From the NCBI RefSeq assembly GCF_900105765.1, contig NZ_FNTX01000002.1:496001-560000 (forward strand): DNA of 64,000 nucleotides, written 5' to 3'. This DNA comes from Ruania alba (lineage in GTDB: Bacteria > Actinomycetota > Actinomycetes > Actinomycetales > Beutenbergiaceae). A program made the translations under genes and the position numbers. Each line of letters begins with the position of its first letter. Position 1 is the stretch's first letter. Below, piece after piece: positions 61,016 to 64,000 of this stretch. The notes beneath the pieces are model-generated. The model did not search any database. It was not told the DNA's origin and worked only from the letters and a program-made list of their open reading frames with translations.

Positions 61016-61816
61016 ATGGACATTGCACAGGCCCCCGCGCCGAGCGCCCGGGCGTGGTCCCGGAGGCTGACCGCCGAGATCTGGATCGTGCTCGGCCTCA
61101 GCCTGGGCAAGTCCGCCGTCTACGCCGTGGTGGCCATCATCGCCGCCCTCACTCGCGGCCCGCTCGGTGAGCAGACCACGGCGCTGAACACCTCCCAGTC
61201 GCCACGGCCGTACCTGGACCTCACCTACCAGGTGCTCTCGGTGTCGTTCGCGCTGGTCCCGGTGGCCCTGGTGCTGTACCTGCTCAGCGATTCCGGCCGC
61301 AGCGCGTTCCGGCGGATCGGGCTCGACCTGCGCCGTCCGGTCCGCGATCTCGGCTGGGGACTCGGGCTCGGCGCCCTGATCGGGATCCCCGGGCTCGGGC
61401 TGTACCTGGCCGGCCGCGCCCTCGGGATCACCGTGGCCGTGCAGGCCTCCGGGCTCGACCCGTACTGGTGGACGGTGCCGGTGCTGCTCCTGGCCGCGCT
61501 GAAGAACGCCCTCGTGGAGGAGGTGATCGTGGTCGGCTACCTGATCGAACGCCTCGGCGAGAAGCGCTGGGGGATCCCTGCGATCGTGGCCGCCTCGGCG
61601 CTCCTGCGCGGCGCCTATCACCTCTATCAGGGCTGGGGTCCGTTCGCTGCGAACGCGATCATGGGGGTGATCTTCGCGCTGTTCTACCTCTCCCGGTTCG
61701 GCCGACGGCGGGTGATGCCGCTGGTGGTGGCCCATACCGCGCTCGACGTGGCCGCCTTCGTGGGCTATCAGTACCTGCCGGAGGAGTGGCTGATGGCGCT
61801 CGGCGTGGACGTCTGA
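61016..61816 (+). CDS. CPBP family intramembrane protease
   Basis: 266 residues with about seven membrane helices. The motifs E-E-V-I-V-V-G-Y (about 171-178), H-L-Y-Q-G-W and A-H-T-A-L-D match the CPBP (Abi/CAAX-like) family, although the Arg usually behind E-E is missing. Possible roles are prenyl-protein processing or bacteriocin self-protection; nothing nearby decides. Confidence 0.88.
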   Translation: MDIAQAPAPSARAWSRRLTAEIWIVLGLSLGKSAVYAVVAIIAALTRGPLGEQTTALNTSQSPRPYLDLTYQVLSVSFALVPVALVLYLLSDSGRSAFRRIGLDLRRPVRDLGWGLGLGALIGIPGLGLYLAGRALGITVAVQASGLDPYWWTVPVLLLAALKNALVEEVIVVGYLIERLGEKRWGIPAIVAASALLRGAYHLYQGWGPFAANAIMGVIFALFYLSRFGRRRVMPLVVAHTALDVAAFVGYQYLPEEWLMALGVDV

Positions 61817-62002
61817 GGGCCACATCTGAGGACGCCGCCTGACCCACCTTCGGATGATCGACATACCACCGGCGATGGTTCATCTGCCGACGCTGTGTCA
61901 GACAAGCGACCAGGGATGGTGAGGCCCGTCACACAGCACACCACGGCCCGGGGAGCGGAAATGAGCCAGGGAGTGACGCACCCCTCACCTACCATCGAGA
62001 CC

Positions 62003-64000
62003 ATGGCTGGCCAGACCTCTGACACGCCGGCGCCGCCCCACGGCCCGGTGCGCTCGGTCTCGCTGCTGGATGTGCCACTCACCCGGGTGCGCCGACCGGT
62101 GGACCTGGTGCTGATGCTCGCCACGCTCGCCACGATCGTGGTGGTGCTCGCGCTCTCCGTGTACGCCTACGGCACCACCACCGGCGTCACCCGGGACGTG
62201 CAATCGGTGTTCTCCCAGGTGGTGCGCAACGTCCTGCTGGTGCCGGTGAACGCGATCGAGGGCTTCCTCACCCTGATCCTGCCGATGGTGGTGATCGTGA
62301 ACCAGATCGTTCGCCGCCAGCCCCGCAACATCCTGGACGCGCTCGCTGCCGCGTTCGCGGCAGTGCTGGCGACGGCGGGGGCCAGCTGGCTGCTGGAGTC
62401 GTACGCACCCGAGGAGGTGCTGAGGGCGCTGCGCCTGTTCGACTCAGGCGAGTGGGTGATGACGGTGACGCCGATGGTGGCCGGCCTGGCCGCCTTCCTC
62501 ACCGCGATCGGAACGCGGTCCCGACGGCGTCTGGTGGCGATCTCCTGGAACCTGCTGTGGATCGTGCTGGTGGTCTCGGTCATCGCCGGTGAGTCGACGC
62601 TGGTGGGTGCCCTGGTCTCGGTGCTCCTGGGCCGCGCGGTCGGGCTCGGCATGCGCTACGCCTCCGGGGTGCGCAGCGAGCGTGCCCATGGGCACACCCT
62701 GGTGGAAGGGATCCGCCGAGCCGGGGTGGACGCCGTGAGTGTGATCCGGATCGGCGACACCACGGATTCGGCCGCGCTGCCGCGGGAGACGGTCACCATC
62801 GCCACCCCGATCGGCTACGTCCCCGAGGCGCTCACGGCCAATCGCGCGGCCGCCGCCCGAGTCGCAGCAGCCGAGGCGGCCGCTCGCGAGTCCGAGACGG
62901 CCAACCCAGCAGACTCGGACGGCACCGCAGCTCCCGTGGAGCCGGCGGCAGCGACGCCACTCTCCGGCACGGTTGCCCCCGGTACGGCGAACGATCCACC
63001 CGTCGTGCCCGACCATGTCCAGGACTCGGCCACCGTCGCCACCGAGCGCGAGGGCGCGAACCGGGTCTACGCCGTCACCGACACCTCAGGCGTGCGATGG
63101 GACGCGGTCGTGCTGGACGCCGACCGGCAGGTGATCGGCTGGATGAACGCCGTGATCGCCACCCTCGCCCGCCGGGGACTGGATCGTCGCGCCACCGTCT
63201 CGCTGCGCCAGTCCGCTGAGCGTGCCTCCTTGATGTACTACGCGGCCGCGGCAGCAGGCGTGAACTGCCCCCGCCTGCAGGGGATCGCCGAGGCCGGCGC
63301 CTCGGTGCTGCTGCTCGGTGAGCACGTGCCGGGCGCCCGCCAGCTCTCCGACGTGGACACCGACGTCATCACCGATGAGGTGATGTTGAACGCCTGGGAG
63401 CAGCTCGGGCGGGCGCACCGCGCCGGCCTGGCGCACCGCAACATCTCCGCCGACACCGTTCACGTGGTCACCAGCGGGGAGAACGCCGGTGAGGTGTGGC
63501 TGAACGGGTGGGAAGAGGGCGAGATCGCCTCCGGCTCGCTGGCGCGACGGGTGGACCTCGCCCAGCTGCTCACCCTGTTCACCCTCCGGGTGGGCGCGCG
63601 GCGAGCGGTGGCCGCCGCCTCACGGGCCCTCTCGATCACCCGCCTGGGTGAGATCGCCCCGTTGCTGCAGCCGATCGCGTTGCCGGCACAGACCCGCGCG
63701 GAGGCTCGCGCTGCGAAGGAGCAGATGGCCGAGCTGCGCGCCCACCTGGTGGAGTTCATCCCCACCACCGGCGAGGTGCAGCCGATCCAGCTGGCCCGCT
63801 TCACCGCCCGGACCGTGATCACGCTCACCGTGGCGGTGGTGGCCGGGTGGGTGGTGCTCACGACGCTGAACTTCGAGCAGATCGCCGACGTGGTGGCCGA
63901 CGCCAACCCGGCGTGGATGATCGTCGCCTTCGGTCTCGGTCTGCTCACCTACCTGGGCTCGGCGATGGGACTGGTGGCACTCTCGCCCGACCGGCTCGGC
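62003..64000 (+). CDS. Membrane protein with pseudokinase-like domain and UPF0104/LPG-synthase-type helices (truncated by window)
   Basis: An open frame of 666 codons from ATG 62003 runs off the right edge. The N-terminal third has about five membrane helices. After an alanine-rich linker (about 270-335) comes a domain with A-H-R-A-G-L-A-H-R-N-I-S-A-D-T-V, matching the catalytic loop of Bud32/Ser-Thr kinases but with H-R-N instead of H-R-D. New membrane helices begin near residue 605 (T-L-T-V-A-V-V-A-G-W-V-V), as in lysylphosphatidylglycerol-synthase-type (UPF0104) proteins. The kinase part is probably inactive. Weak GAG before the start. Confidence 0.8.
   Translation, partial: MAGQTSDTPAPPHGPVRSVSLLDVPLTRVRRPVDLVLMLATLATIVVVLALSVYAYGTTTGVTRDVQSVFSQVVRNVLLVPVNAIEGFLTLILPMVVIVNQIVRRQPRNILDALAAAFAAVLATAGASWLLESYAPEEVLRALRLFDSGEWVMTVTPMVAGLAAFLTAIGTRSRRRLVAISWNLLWIVLVVSVIAGESTLVGALVSVLLGRAVGLGMRYASGVRSERAHGHTLVEGIRRAGVDAVSVIRIGDTTDSAALPRETVTIATPIGYVPEALTANRAAAARVAAAEAAARESETANPADSDGTAAPVEPAAATPLSGTVAPGTANDPPVVPDHVQDSATVATEREGANRVYAVTDTSGVRWDAVVLDADRQVIGWMNAVIATLARRGLDRRATVSLRQSAERASLMYYAAAAAGVNCPRLQGIAEAGASVLLLGEHVPGARQLSDVDTDVITDEVMLNAWEQLGRAHRAGLAHRNISADTVHVVTSGENAGEVWLNGWEEGEIASGSLARRVDLAQLLTLFTLRVGARRAVAAASRALSITRLGEIAPLLQPIALPAQTRAEARAAKEQMAELRAHLVEFIPTTGEVQPIQLARFTARTVITLTVAVVAGWVVLTTLNFEQIADVVADANPAWMIVAFGLGLLTYLGSAMGLVALSPDRLG

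Noticed and set aside
55440-61070. Two small plus-strand frames (55440-55727, 60867-61070) sharing G-G-E-V-D-x-G-Y-R
   Set aside because: The shared peptide is just the translation of the 58-bp palindrome; no ribosome binding site, and the rest does not match.

Overview
The window is high-G+C, gene-dense DNA with many GTG starts and chains of 4-bp ATGA/GTGA overlaps. This is typical of an actinomycete. The mix of sugar ABC systems, glycosidases, muropeptide recycling and CsoR/HspR control suggests a soil or host-associated member of the Micrococcales (Ruania/Beutenbergia-like); that placement is inference. No rRNA, tRNA or CRISPR array was seen.

Left part (1-6830): a small WXG100-like pair, a GNAT gene, and then the most interesting locus. 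A solitary reverse transcriptase gene (1365-2906), preceded by a hairpin-rich leader, sits inside a low-molecular-weight protein tyrosine phosphatase gene. The old 5' end of that gene (ribosome binding site, GTG start and first 11 codons) is stranded at 1163-1195. The gene is restarted at 2911 from sequence at the right end of the insert. A 12-bp direct repeat (1184-1195 and 2959-2970) brackets about 1.78 kb. A fructosamine-kinase-like gene, an alpha/beta hydrolase-fold protein without a visible catalytic triad, and purB follow.

6880-19027: a LacI-controlled fucoside locus. An LplB/YtcP-type ABC importer (minus) diverges from a six-gene operon (plus): GH95 alpha-L-fucosidase, CaiB-type CoA-transferase, a signal-less solute-binding-protein-like protein, MaoC hydratase, lactonase-like amidohydrolase and Gfo/Idh/MocA oxidoreductase. 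The same LacI-like box lies at both divergent promoters and before lacI, whose 3' end is frameshifted as read.

19165-29559: a complete muropeptide uptake and recycling operon (peptide-type ABC importer, MurQ, AnmK, dipeptide epimerase, serine hydrolase) with a divergent MurR/RpiR regulator.

29615-41878: a heterodimeric ABC exporter with complementary defects in its two nucleotide-binding domains, a 1705-residue secreted GH59-like glycosidase, a frameshifted Ppx/GppA gene, a DUF4143 ATPase behind three 23-bp tandem repeats, and a DUF385-type protein.

41993-55417: a DegT aminotransferase plus two amidohydrolases; a DUF2330 protein with an unclear 3' end; csoR-copZ behind a copper operator; hsp20 behind a HAIR element; a BNR-4 protein; putP-putA with a divergent LysR gene; mgsA; and a 74-residue HTH protein behind a large palindrome.

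55513-64000: a third sugar ABC operon (SBP, two permeases) led by a class V aminotransferase, with a divergent GntR gene. Two near-identical palindromes of about 58 bp stand at the two outer ends of this divergent unit. A CPBP protease and a truncated pseudokinase/UPF0104-type membrane protein close the window.
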